Program-made: the position numbers and the translations under genes
The notes under the pieces: model-generated
The model's database searches: none
What the model was told of the DNA's origin: nothing
The model's input: the letters and a program-made list of their open reading frames with translations, nothing else
In this document: piece after piece, positions 1 to 13,300 of the stretch
Layout of the letters: each line of letters opens with the position of its first letter
How positions within the stretch are numbered: the stretch's first letter is position 1
DNA from: Verrucomicrobia bacterium 12-59-8
GTDB taxonomy: Bacteria; Verrucomicrobiota; Verrucomicrobiae; Verrucomicrobiales; Verrucomicrobiaceae
Length of the DNA: 64,000 bases
Reading direction: 5' to 3'
Assembly: GCA_002279765.1 (NCBI GenBank)
Contig: NCCR01000023.1
Coordinates: forward strand, 1-64,000

Positions 1-141
1 GCGCACACCCGAACGACCATTCTGGCGGCAGAAACGGCAGCCCTCCGCTTTTACCAAGTAACCACATTGCATGCACCCCAGCCATGATGTGTCCACCACA
101 CTCTCAGTAGCTGCGAACCGTTTCATGGAACCGCAAACGGT

Positions 142-173
142 CTGCGGGCGCATGATGGTTCATGCGCCCGCAG
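142..173 (-). terminator. Hairpin downstream of the giant PATR gene
   Basis: Perfect 14-bp inverted repeat (142-155 against 160-173) with a 4-nt loop. It lies 48 bp beyond the stop of the giant minus-strand gene, where a transcription terminator would be expected. There is no T-run after either arm, so it is not a classical intrinsic terminator. A second smaller inverted repeat (accgttt/aaacggt, about 117-141) adjoins it. It could instead be a 3'-end mRNA stabiliser. The rest of 1-221 shows no gene. Confidence 0.5.
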
Positions 174-221
174 GTTCATTTACAACTGCCGCAGCAGCGA
201 ATTTTTAGCCAGCTCAGATAT

Positions 222-3200
222 TCAACGACGGCGGCGACGACCGCAGAACAGCGTGGTCAGTCCGAACAGCAGCAGGAGCAGGCGCCCGGGCTCAGGCACC
301 ACCACCACGATGCCGTAGGTGGTGAACAAGCTGGTGTCATAAAGCAGGCCGGAGGAGAGACTCAGATCAGGCAGTGCCAGATCTCCCAGCAGGCCGCTGG
401 TGCGGAACGCCCCACCGACATTGAACCCATTGGCCGTAACCGAGGACCAGTCGATCATATTGAACACATCCCCCACGACCGGCTGGTAATCCAAGCCGCC
501 TTTATTGGTAAAGGTGATATGAGCACCGCTGTTCATAGTGAAAGAACCGGTGACCACAAGGTGGTCATAATTGCCACCGGTCTGAGTGTCAAAGAAGTCG
601 GCCTTCGAGCTGAGATAGGAGGAGAAATCACCCGCCCCAAGGTGCGCGACGAAATTGCTGGAGTCGTTGTAGTCCGCGCCATTGGTGGCGCCCATCTGCA
701 GGGTCAGACGATCAACCCCGCTGGAGTCTCCCGTGAGCACCACATTGCCGTTTACTGTCAGCAGGCCAATGCCGTCGCCAGCGGTGCTGCTGTTGGCGGG
801 AGCGGAAGACATGCCAGGACTCAGGACGCCAAGACCACCATTTGTGCCGACGATGAGGCTATCGGCACCTGTCACCACCGTACCTGAACCGCTGATAGGA
901 CCGTCGAAGGTAATATCCCCCGCTGTGCTGTTGGAGAAATCAAAGGCGGCACCATTGTTGACCTCGATCCAGCTGGTGCCGGACACGGCTCCCGCTCCTG
1001 CCAGCGCCAGCGTGCCTTCGGTGACAGTGGTTTTGCCGGTGTAGGTGTTGTCATTGGTGAACGTCACCGTACCAGCGCCTTGCTTGTTCACGCTCAGCGT
1101 GTCGCCAGCTTGCGCCTCGGAAATCACGCCGGAGAAGACGAGGCCCTTTTCACCCGCCACCACTGCATCCTCATCCGAGGAGGAGACGAGGGTCAGCTCG
1201 CGCACATTGTCCACGCCCAGGAGGGTGGAATGCTGCAGCGTCACGTTGCCATTCAAGTAAGAGGTGCCGCTGGTGAAGGTGCCGCCGAGGATGGTGCTGC
1301 CGCTGCCGTTGGTATCGTTCACATCAATGTCATTGAAAATGTTCATGCCTCCGTTGGCGGCAAGCAGGGCCACATTGGCGTTTGGCACATCCTGCAGCCA
1401 ATGCACCGGATCGGTGGTGGCGGTGTTCACGCTGGCCACATCCGAGGAGGCCTGGAAGTACTGCAGCCCAGCCTGCGTCGTGCCGTTGGTGACAGCAATG
1501 CTGGTGCCGTAGCGCATTTCGGTCGTTTCATCAAAGTCGGACACACGGACGAGGTTCATCTGACCGCAGGTGGCGTCCACGCTGACGACTTGATACACGC
1601 CGTTGTACTCTGGATTGGTGCTTTCGTCCTTCACCAGGATGCGTTTGCCAAGGTCAGCAGCGGTGATCGCCACTCCGTCCACCAGGGCATTGACATTGAG
1701 GAAGGCACCTTTGCCAGCACCACCGGCACCATCGCCGGCCACATCATAGCTGCCATTAGCCTTGGAGATCAGCGATCCGGTCGTAGCTAGGTAAGCGCTG
1801 CTCAGGTCATACCGCGTATCGCCCATCTCCACGACGGAGTAGGACAGCGCATTGTCGTCAAATACACTGAGGGTGCCATGCCGGATTACGGTGCCACCGT
1901 CGATTGCGGCACCGGCGTTGCCGATGAGGCCGTAATTGTTTCCCACGTGCAGTTCTACCGTGCCGGCACCGATCTTCACCACATTGGACATTGCAAAAGA
2001 GCCTGCATCTCTCACCGCGTCCCCAAACTTGAAGGTGGATGCTCCATCAGCCTCAAAGAACACATTGGTCGAGACATCCTGGTAAAGGTCCACCGTGCCA
2101 CCCGTGGCAAAGCCGTAGGTACCGCTGGTCTCACGCGTGCCGATCACCGTGATGCCTTCGTCATTGCCATCACTATTATTCATGCTGACGGGGTTCACCA
2201 CGGCAGAGGCGGTGCCCGCAAGCAGCAGTTCCACTTTGGCATCCAGCAGACCGTTGCTGAGATCGGGGAGCCCACCGAGACTGATGACATTGCTGGAGTC
2301 CCCAAAGGCGCTGTCGTTGCCGCCAATGAGCGCACCCTGAATCACCGACAAATAGCCTGTAAAGGTGTTCACGCCCGAGAGCGTCTGCGTACCGCCACCG
2401 ACCTTGTAGAAGAAGGTGTCCAAGCCGCTGATGACTCCGGCAAAATCCGCCCCGCTGGTGCCGTCACCACCGATGCTGAGCGTGGACTGGTCAATGTCCA
2501 CCGCAGATCCTGCCACACCAACCAGAGAGCCAATGGTGACATCGAAGCCCACGCCATTCCAGTTGGGGCTGAGAGTCGCACCGTTGCTGACGATGAAACG
2601 GGAGTAAGGAGAGAAGGAGTTGTTCGATCCGGCAAACAAGGTGCCCTCCTGCACCAGCGTATCCCCCGTGTAGCTGCTGAAAGAGTCCGCCACGCCACCA
2701 CCACCTGTGCTGGCGCCAAACACCGTGTCTCCCACACCAATTTTCACGACCGAGAGCGAGGCGGAACCGCCTCCGAAGAGCCCGGGAGCCACACCGTTAC
2801 GCAGTCCGACGCCGACATCCTGATAAGAAGGGCCCATCTTTGTGCCTGAATCAAAGGTGATCGTCACCGCAGTGTCAGAGGCGTTTTCGATGCCGGCCGT
2901 CGTTTCCAGGCCAGATTTACCAGTGTAAAGGAAGTTTCCGGTGAAGGTCTGGCTGTTTCCCGCAATCTGGAGAGTGCCGCCGTTACGGAAGCCAACCGCG
3001 CCGTTGGTTCCCAGCGCCGTGGCACTGTCAATCCGCAGAATTGAATTGCGACCGGGATTATACGTTGCGCCGGAGTCATTGCCGATGCTGATTAAACCGC
3101 TGTAGCCCGAGTTATCTCCGCGCAGCAAGACGATGAACAATGCACCGGCGCCTACAGGAGGGCCATCTGGATAAACACCGTAATTGTTCGCATCAATGAC

Positions 3201-3699
3201 GATGCTGTTACTGCCGATGATGTTCCCGGAAATGTCGAAGACCGTTTCCTGGACGTGGCCGACCAAATCCGGGTCGAGCTGATAGCGGTAAGTCGAAGTG
3301 GCTGTATTTGTACCATCTTCATAATAGAAGCGGACATAACTTGATGAACCATTGCCCACGTTGATTTCATTGGTGAAATGAATCGTGCCACTGGTCGGCA
3401 AATAGCCAGCAGCGATGCTGACCGTCTGCCTGATATTATCCCGCACAACGATGTCACGGTTGACGGTCAAATCCATATTCGGCGAATCAATGCCAATGTT
3501 GTTGTTGCCATAATAGCGGTTTTCGATGCGCATTTGAACCGCGGAGGTCTGGGTCAAGGTCGGATCACCGAAGTAAATTTTGCCGGTCGGGTTGAAGATC
3601 GCGCCGTTGTTCATCTGGAAGCCGACAAAGCCGTCCTGAATGTCGAGATCCCCCGTCCACTCATGCGGCGGTGTGTAGAAGCGCAGATTACCGTCTGAG
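222..3699 (-). CDS. C-terminal part of giant PATR surface protein, PEP-CTERM-like tail (frameshifted from the gene upstream)
   Basis: Open frame of about 1,160 codons that continues the giant protein encoded at 3688-18024 in a different frame. An ATG exists at 3785, but the first 28 or so residues from it are out-of-frame translation of the upstream gene. Homology with the other internal units resumes at the residues DGNLRFY, near 3695. The product is glycine-, asparagine- and threonine-rich beta-strand repeat sequence with typical PATR motifs such as NTYTGKTTVTEGTL, consistent with a long beta-helix. An inserted segment at about 1,390-1,760 resembles a phage-tail/adhesin module (DGVAITAADLGKRILVKD, then NGVYQV). 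The last 24 residues are PEPGR, a leucine/phenylalanine-rich segment and RRRRR, the layout of a PEP-CTERM exosortase signal. No outer-membrane autotransporter barrel is seen. Function unknown; a surface or matrix role is inferred. Confidence 0.8.
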
Positions 3700-6600
3700 C
3701 TTGATGATGTTGCCAGTGCCCATGATGCCGCCCTCATTGGGGTTGATGAGGAACTCGGAGTTGCCGGTGCTTCCGGCATCGCCATAGCGGTTGCCCTGAG
3801 TCTGAAAGGTCAGATCCCCGATGATGTTGAGAATGCCATCGAACGTGGGCTGGCGCTGGGTGCTGCCGTCAAAGAGGATTTGATCACCCGCTTTCTCACC
3901 GATCTGGAACCACTCGCGGAAGCGTAGCTGCCCGGTGCGCGCCGAATCGCGAACCATGGAAAACTCGACGGTCACGTTGTTCTTAATGATGGTGCCATCC
4001 GCCCAGGACTGGGTGGTGCCAAACGGAGCATACTGCGCATTGCTGTTACCCTTGCCCTGAATGTCCACCCGCAGGGGATTGGTGCCATCACCGAGTATAG
4101 ACAGTCCGGTATAATTGTTCACCAAGCCCAGCAGGTCTTCTGTGGTGTTGTTAGAGAAACCGCTCCGGTCACCGAACTGCACCGTGCCAGAACCCACGAT
4201 CTGCAGACCGCCAGCGTTGGGGTTGTTGGTGCCGTAGGCTCCAATGATATTGTTTGTTTCAGAGGATATCTGGTTCGCTGCCCCACGGACTACCAGGACA
4301 CTGCCCAGATCAGTGACACTGAGGATGCCGTTGTTGCCGCCGAGTGTGATGTTCTGCGTAAGCGCCGCGCTGGTGGCACCAACCTCCGAATAATTCAGCG
4401 TACCACCGTTAAGGAAGAATCTGGAGGTCGAACCAAAAGCTCCGACATCATTGAACGAAACGACGGCCGAACCAGTGATATTGGTGGCCCCTGTGTACGT
4501 GTTTACCGGCGTGTAAGATGTGGAGGAGTAGGTCAGATCATTGGTGCCGGAGCCCGTCACAATCCGGGAGAGCGTGAGGGTAGTGCCGTCCAAATTAACG
4601 CTCAGAATCTTTGTACCGGGGGTGATGTTCAGCCCGCTCACGTCCATTCCCACCGTCAGTCCGGCAGTGCTGCCCATGGTGACCGTATAGGAACCGCCTG
4701 ACGTCGTGCTGGTGACCAAAGAACTGCTGAGACTGCTCAGCGAGTTCAAGGCGAGCTCTCCTGTGCCTGTGAACACGACATTCTGCGCTCCGGTAATGGT
4801 TCCGTCAAAATTGACCAAGCCGCTGGCGAAGTTGTGGATCAACAAATCCACCCCGCTGCCGCTGGTGGTGACTCCTACGCCTGCGGCGATGGGGGTGCCG
4901 CCGGTGTAGTTGCTGGTGATGAGCAGGCCCCCATCATTCAGCGTGAGCGTGCCACCAGTAATCGTGCCAGTGGCATCGTTGAAGCGGATCGAGTTGGTGG
5001 TCGCAGCGTTGAGACCAGCAGTCAGCACATCGGTCTGCAAAGTGGATCCGAAACTGTCCGTAGCGTAGCCGGTATAGGCAATGACTTTGCCCGCAGCATC
5101 CGTCGCGGCCCAGTCGGTGGCGTAGGCGGTGAAGGCCGCATTGGCACCATAGGTCGCATAGGAGCCGATGCGTGCCAAATTCTTCATTGCGGAATTGGAG
5201 AAGTTGATGCTGCCACCGGCGATGGACTGGAAGTGGATTGTGCCGGCCGCAGCACGGGTGATGGACGCCCCCGCAATGCTGATAGTGCCAAAGTTTGTGG
5301 CACCGTTACCGGTCACGGCGATACCGTTGCCGCCCTGGTTGAGCTTGAGGTTGCCGAAGTTTTCCGTGAAGGAGGCACCGCTGCCGTCCATGGCGAGCAT
5401 GCCCCCCGCAAGGGTGAGGTTGGCACCGCTGCCCACACGACGGTTCAAATTCGTGTCATAACCGGCCAAGGCGAGAATACCGCCCATGACGTTCACGCCT
5501 TCCACCGTGCTGTCTCCGGCGCTGGAGCCGAGGAGATTAACCTGTCCGCCGCCCATCTTGGTGATGGAGGAAGTTACGAGGTTGCCGCCATCCAGCAGGT
5601 TCACATTGAGGTTCACCGTGCCACCTGTGGCGGCAAACAAGCCGAGGTCGCGGAAATAAGCCGTTGTCGCCTGAGTGAAAGTGATGCCGCCATCTCCGGT
5701 GCCGAAGGACACGGTGCCGGTGGTGTTGACGCCGCCGAGGGTGGTGTTGCCGGTGGTGTTGCCTTCGCCGTAAACGTAGTTGCCGGCGAGGTTGTCGGGA
5801 TCACTGGTATCCACCCCGACCTGCCAGGACTTCAGGTTGAAATTCGCGCCGGCATTGAGCAGGAAGAAGCTCAGGTTGGCCGCACCGCGGCCGTTGTCAG
5901 ACGTGAGGGACCTGCCGCCCATCTGCAAGCCGAGCATCGGATTCAAGGGGGCGGAGTTGACCGTGGCGGCGGCGGCGGCAGTGTAAAAATCACTGTTGCC
6001 GGAGAAATAGAGCGCCCCACGATCAATGTTGATGCGGCCTGCCGCGTTGTACTGCTGGCCGATCTGCACCGCTGATTCATCGTTGTTGGCGGTGACTTCC
6101 ATGCGCAACACCTGCGACTGGTTGTAGATGTCGATCGGGCCGGTGACCGCACCTGCCGCACTGTCCTGCACCACACCGTTGAGATATAGCAGTCCGAAAG
6201 CGCCGGTGTAGGTGCTGAAGATGCGGGAGTCGGTGCGCGCACCAGTGCCTATCGCGGTGGAACCGCCGTAGATGTTCCCATCAATGCTGGCGAGGCCGGT
6301 GGTGTTGCTGAAAATACGCGGGACAAAGCTGCGTGCGTAGGACGTGGCACCGCCGGAGTCCACATTGTCGATGATCACATTGCCGGCCCAGACGGAGTTG
6401 TTCTCGATCTGGAGCGCACTGTTGTTGCCGCTGATCGCGCCAACGTAGAGATCCACCCCGGTGATGCGCGAACCGATCCCCAGCACAAAATTGCCACCGC
6501 CGGTAACCTGCACCTGCGTGCTGGAGCCAAGCGCCTGGTCATGACGGGCATAAAGGGTGCCATAGCTCACGGTGGTGAGCCCCGTGTAGTAGTTGGGCGC

Positions 6601-7347
6601 GTCCAGGAACAACGAAGAACCGCCGGATTTCGTCAGGCCTGTGGCATTGACGATGCTGGAGTTCATGTAGAAGTAGTTGTTGTCGAAGTCCGTCGTCCTA
6701 TAGGCGTTGATGGAGTCCGTGGTGTTGTAGTGTACCCAGAGGCTGCCGATGTTGAACTGCGCCTCCATGCCGTTGAAGTCCGTCGAGCCGCCGTTGAGGG
6801 AACTGCGAATGTCCATGTTGAGGTTGGCATTGTAGCCGGCCCCCTGCATATTCTGCACCCCCGTGTTGTACATCTGGATCACGCCGGAATTGATCCTGAG
6901 AGTGCCCCCGTCGGCGATGATCAGGGAGGTCCAGTTGCCGTTGCCATTGATTCCGCTGCCGAATGATTCTGACGCAAAGGTCAGGGAGTTGACGATCATG
7001 CTGATGCCACTTGGCAGCGAACAGTCAGCAGCCACCGAGCCCAGCGTGAGGAGGGAGTTTTGACGATTGGTGAATTCACCGGACCCGAGGCTGTCACTGG
7101 TCACACCGACGATCTTGAGGTTCTGATCGGCGCTGATGCCCTGATCCTCCAGCCTGATGGAGGTCGTCTGCGCGGTGTCAGGACTTCCCACAACTTTGTA
7201 TTCAGAATCCAGCAGCGGACGCAGGAAGTGGTCGCCTGCGCCGTTGGTTTCCACCGTCACCAGACGGTTGGCGATGTAGTCTTCATTAAAGACGCTGCCC
7301 GTCCCCACCAGATTAAACCAATCTGGGCGTACGCCGCCAAAGAAACC
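3640..7347 (-). repeat. Internal repeat unit C of the giant gene (interrupted by the frameshift)
   Basis: Third unit. The conserved module G-x-GNIIK...G-x-[FL]-R-F-Y lies about 4.2 kb from its counterparts near 7,912 and 12,112. In this copy the module straddles the frame change at about 3700. The unit's 3' third is more diverged than in A and B, and sequence beyond about 3640 is not part of the repeat. Confidence 0.7.
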
Positions 7348-10300
7348 CGGCACGATGGCGGCGTTCCCATTGCTACCGTCACCGGAGCCGATGAGCGTCG
7401 GCAGAATGTCCACCTGCACTACGGCGATGTTCCCATTGGCATTGGAAGGCACATTGGCGTTGAAATTCTTGTCGGCAAAGGAGGTGCCGGGATCGAGCAG
7501 ACGCAGTTGTACGCTGGTGCCGGGATTGCGCACAATCTCCGTGTAGTGGAAGCCGACATATTCACCTTTCAGCACCGGCACACCGCCGGAGAGGGTCGCC
7601 CCCATGTCAAACTCAATGCCCAGCTGACCAGCCATCACATTGGCAGTGCCCAGTTTCTCGATACCGGAGAACACGCCAGCAGAGCCCTCCACACGCATGC
7701 GGATGTAGCCGTTGGTGAAAACGGGCATGTCGTCTCCCAGACGGCTGCGTGTTTCATCCACGGTGGTGTTGTCATCGTTCATGCCGAGGAAGCTGTTGCG
7801 CTCCAGGGTCATGCTGGCCATGCCCATGATGCGACCGGCGTCATACACGCGGGTGTAACCGGAGGCGGAGATGAAGCTGCCGGTGAAATTCGATTCGTTC
7901 GAATAAAAACGGAACTCACCCTGGCCGATCTTGATGATGTTGGCGGAGCCATAAGTTTCGCCGCCCCCGTTGTTGAGATAGATGTTGCTGCCGTTGCGCA
8001 GGTTGAAGACCGCATCGCTGAGCACATTGATCTGGCCGCGCAGGTAGTAGGAACGATTACTACCGGCGTTGCCGGTGACAGTCTGGAATGTGCCGCCGCC
8101 CTGATAGCCCTGGCCGTCCAGCGTGAGCCATTCGTAGAGACCGACATCCGCGTTGAGCACATTCATGAGCAAAGTGCCGTTTGGCCCGATGTAGGTGCTG
8201 TCCACCCAGCCGCTGTAAGTGCCCAGCGCATTGGACGCTGAAGAGGCCTGGCTGACGATTTTGATGGTGCCGTTGTTGATCGAGGTCAGGGCGTTGTAGC
8301 CATTGAACATGTTCTCACGCGCCGTGTTGTCCGGAGCTGCAGTGAGCACCAAGGTGCCGCCGCCCTCGACGGCCAGACCACCGACCAAAGGTCGGGTGAG
8401 ATCGATCGGATTGTCATCACCTGGAATAAGGTCGGTGACGTCACTGGTGATATAACCGTTGATGGTCAGCGATTTTCCGGCAGCAATATCGAAGGTGCCT
8501 GCGCTAGCGCCGAGGAAAATGGTGCGCGCGCCATTCAGGATGATGTCGTCCGTCACCGCCAGCGTACCGCCGTCGATGTGGAGATTGCCACTGTCGAAGA
8601 TGGCCCAGACGCCCGCCGGATTTTCTGTCGTCCGACTTGGGTCATCCAGATTGACCCACACGCCGGTGCTGTAGCCAGCACCACCGCTGATCAATGTTGT
8701 GGAAGTGGCGTAGTTGACCCCGGAGTCAAAGGTGCCGACGGCAGCAGAGGTCGGAGCGTTAGCCGTGGTGAAGACGATGGAGGCCCCCGTATTGGCGGAG
8801 TAGGCACGCCCGTCGGCTGTAAGGTAGTAACCACCATTGTTCTCCCTCACCATTCGAGAGATAGAGCCGCTGACGTTCCCCAAAGCCGACTCACTGGAAA
8901 TCTGGAGAGTGCCGCCGTTGATATAAGTGTCTCCGGTGTAGCTGTTATTACCGCTGAGAACGGTCGTGCCGACACCGCCGGTCACGAGGCTCACCACACC
9001 AACTCCGCTGTTGGTGATGTTCGCCGAGATGGTGGTGATGCCGGTACCGTAGTTGTGCAGCAGGATGTCCCCTGCCCCGCTGCGAGTGAGCGTACCGTTG
9101 GTGATGTTCACCGCACCACTGACTGCGTTGCTGACGAGCATGCCTCCGTTTTCCACAGTCAGCGTGCTGCCGCCGAGATTCAAATCTGCCGCTGCAGCAA
9201 ACTTGATGGAATTGGTGGTGGCAGGGGCTGCAAAGGTCGCCCCGGTGGTCACCTCAGTGTTGGAGCCGCTGGCAAAAGCGTCCACGTCATAGGCGGTGAA
9301 GGCTTTCACTCCAGTCGAGCCTTCACGTGCGGCCCAATCAGTGATCTGGCCGAGTACATTGCCATATACTGCCCAGTAGCCGAAGCGATCCCCGTCCGTA
9401 GTGGTAAGGCCGGGAGCCGAAATGTTGATGACGCCTCCGCCGTTTTCCACGAAAGCCATGGTGACACCTGAAGCTGGATTCAGTGTGATGGTGGAGTTGA
9501 TGTTCACCGTGGCACCGCCACGCACGGCTAGGCGCGAGCCACCGGAGTTCAACGTGAGATCGCGGAAGTCTTCCTGCGCCGTTCCAACGGTGGCATCCAC
9601 GATCAGATATCCGCCACTGAGCGTGAGCGCCGCACCATTGCCAACACGGCGGCTGGCATTCACATCATAGCCGGTCAGCACCAGGGTGCCGCCGAGCATC
9701 TTGAGCGCCTCCACCGTGCTGTCGCCAGCGCTGGAACCGAGAAGTCTGACTGTACCTGCGCCGACCTTGGTGATGGAGGAGTTTACGAAGTTGCCGCCGT
9801 CGAGGAAGTTCACCTTCATGTCCACAGTGCCTCCGCGTGCGGCGTAGAGGTTCAGATTGCGGTTATAGAGTGTGTCCGCCTGGGTAAAGCGGATGCTGCC
9901 GGTGCCGGTGCCGAAGGTGATGGTGCCGCTGATGTTTTCACCGCCGAGGCTGGTGTTGCCCGTGGTGTTGCCAAGGCCGTAGTTGCCGTTTCCGAGGCTG
10001 TTGTTCGGATCGGAGATGTCCACACCCACATTCCAACTGGAGAGATTGAAGTTGCTGCCCGCATTGTGCAGGAAAAAGCCAACATCTGACGCGCCAGTGC
10101 CATCCCCAGAGATCAACGAACGCCCGCCCATCTGCAGGCCGGAAAAGTCGTTGTCGGGATCCTGCGCCAATGCGGCCGCGTCCGTGTAGAAGTTACCGCT
10201 GCCCAAGTAGCGCAGCACCCCGCGTAAGATACTGATCCGCCCGGCGGAGTCATACTGCTGGTAAAGGTGAACGTTGGCGGTGTCGTTGTTGGCGACGACT

Positions 10301-13300
10301 TCCATGCGCAACACATCGTTGAGAGTATCGCCACCACCGAGGTTGACAGCTCCGGTGGACTTGTCCCGGATCTGACCCATGAAGTCCAGCGTGGTGTAGG
10401 ATGCAGTGGTGTAGGTGGTAAATATGCGCGCCGTGGCCTGCGCACCGGGAGACACTGCTGTGTCGCCACCATAGACGTTGCCATCAATATGCATGACGGT
10501 GTTCGAGCTGGCGACCTGAATACGTGGCACAAAGTTGCGGGTGTAGCCACCCGCGCTGCCAGTCGAGTCCACATTGTCGAAGATTACATTCCCACCCCAC
10601 TCGACTCCGTCACCTTCCACATAGAGCGTCAAATTGTTTCCTGAAATCGGGCCAACATAAAGGTCCACCCCCATGATGCGGCTGTTGTTGCCGAGAACCA
10701 ACCCGCCGCCGCCGGTGACATTCATCCGCGTGCTCTGCCCCAACGCTTGGTCGTGGCGGACATAGAGAAGACCGTAGTTCACGCTTGTGTCTCCGGTGTA
10801 GTAGTTGGCGGCTTCCATAAACACACTGGAAGCACCGGTTTTCGTCAAGCCATTGCCGCCCGTATTGTAAATGCTGGTGCGAAGAATGGCGGAGGAGTTG
10901 TCGCTATCCGTGTTGCGATAGGCGTTGAGCTGGTCGGAGGTGTTGTACTGCGCCCATTCAGTGCCGGCGTAGATGATCGCCTCCTTGCCATTGAAATCGA
11001 GATTACCGCCGATGATGTAGTTATTGATGTCGAGATTGATGCCTATGTTCTGACTGTTGCCCAGCCTGTCCATAGTGCCGATATTGGCGAACATCAGGAC
11101 CCCGGAGTTGATCTTCAAAGTCCCGCCCGGAGTCATGAGGAGATTCACCTGATTGCCAGCACCGTTGGTGTTGGTTCCGGTCGTGTCCGAGGCAAAGGTC
11201 ACCGAATTAGCCTCCACCAACGAATCCAACGTGAGGATGGAGTTGACGCGGGAGGTGAAGCCGTTGCCGACGCCGATGGTGTCATTCGTGATGCCGACAA
11301 AACGCACGTTCTGATCCGCGCTGATGCCTGCTGTGGTGAGATCCAGCGGTCCGGCAGATGCGGCAGTGGTGCCGGCATCGCTGACGATCTTGTAGTCGGT
11401 GGATCCGGGGGCATCCGAGAGCAGACGCAGGTAGTTCACCGCCGCGCCCGTGACAGGATCAATGCCTGCGACCGAAGTCATGAGGAAGCGCGTAGTCCGG
11501 TCTTCATCCCAGATGATTCCCGTCGTGGTGTTGAGGAAATTCAACGGCCGGGTGCCGCCGAAGAAACCGGCGATGATCGGCGTGTTTCCATCGGTGCCAT
11601 TTCCCGAACCAATCAGCGTGGGTGCGTTGTCCACCAAAGCCAGCGCACGGTTTGACAGATCCGTGACTCCGGAGGAGATGTCCGTGCCTGAATCTAAATT
11701 GCGTACCATGACCACAGTACCCGGAGTGCGCACAATATCGGTGAAGTGCCAGCCGGCGTAGTCGCCCTGCAATTGAGGAGCTCCATTCACATTAACTGTG
11801 CCAAGGTCATATTCGATGTTAAACACCCCGCTGTTCACCGTGACTGTACCCAGCTTTTCAATCCCGGAGAATACGCCGGCACCTGCCTCCATGCGTATCT
11901 TGGAGTAGCCGTTGATCGACACCGCTAGGTTGTCATTAAAGCGGTCACGGAATTCATCAATGGTCGTGCTGCCTGCCCCGTATCCAAAGTAGCTGTTGCG
12001 ATCGAGGGACATGGAAGTCATCCCCTGCAGGCTGCCCGAACCGTAGAAGCGGGAATTCCCGCTGCCGTTGAGCAAGCGGCCGGTCCAGTCGGGTGAGTTG
12101 ACGTACAACAGGAATTCGCCGTTGCCGGTGCGCGAGATGTCGCCTGTGCCATAGAGTGCTCCGCCATATTCTCCGAAGCGAATGCTGCTACCGTTGGTGT
12201 TGTTGACGAGCATCGCGGCATCAACCGTCATCTGACCGTTCAACCGAATCGTGCGGGCCGTCCCTGTGGTGATGATGGTTCCGCGGCCCTGATAGCCGCG
12301 CCCGCGGAAGGTGAGCCATTCATAAATGACAGGATCCGAGGTGGTGGCTAACTCCAAGGTGCCGTCCGTACCGATGATGGTGCCGTCGATCCAGGAACGG
12401 TTCGTGCCCAATATGCCGCTGGCAGATGAGCCAGCGCTGGCGATTTTTAATGTGCCGTCATTGATCCATGTGATGCCGCCATAGCTGTTCATCATGTTGG
12501 AGCGGATGGTGTTGTCTGGCGCACCGGTGAGCACCACGGTGCCCCCGCCCTGAATGATGAGATCGCCGATATCGGGATTCCCGTTGCTCGAAGGGTCATC
12601 TGAAACACCCAGATGATTGGCGGTGAAACCATTCGCCGCATTGATCTGGCTGAACTCGCTGGTAATGTAGCCATTGATGGTGAGGGTCTTGCCCGAAGTC
12701 ACTTCGAGGAAGCCGCCATTGGACCCCAGGAACAAGGTGCGTGCGCCATCCAGCGTGACATCCTGCGTCACCGCCAGCGTGCCGCCGTCCATGTGAAGAT
12801 TTCCGCTGTCGAGGATGGCCCAAACTCCCGCCGGATTTTCCGTGGTCTTCGTTGTGTCATCCAGATTGGCCCAGACACCGGTGCTATACCCCGAACCACC
12901 ACTCGTCAGTGTCGTGGCGGTGACGTAAGTCCCGCTGGAGTTGAACGTACCGACCGCCGCCGTGGTGGGCGCGTTCGCTGTATCGAAGACGATGGCTGCC
13001 CCAGACAGGCTGGCATACGCGGCCGCGTTGGATGAAGTGCCGTTGCCACCGTTGTTCACGCGGGCAAGACTGACGATGCTGCCGTTGATGGCTCCCAAAT
13101 TGCTCTCGCTGGAAATGCTCAGCACGCCATTGTTAATGTAGATCTCACCGGTATTGGTGTTGGTCGCCGTAAGAATGGTGGTGCCCGTCCCCCCAAGAAC
13201 GAGATTCACCTTGCCCGAGCCATTGTCGGCGATGGTCGCACCGATGGTGAGCGAACCCGCGCCGTAATTGTGAATCATCAGATCGCTGAGGGTGCCTGCA

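Noticed and set aside
162..3698. Several plus-strand open frames (for example 1878-2849) opposite the giant gene
   Set aside because: They are antisense to PATR repeats, rich in His/Gly/Val from complementary codons, have no ribosome-binding sites or family resemblance, and recur wherever the repeats recur.
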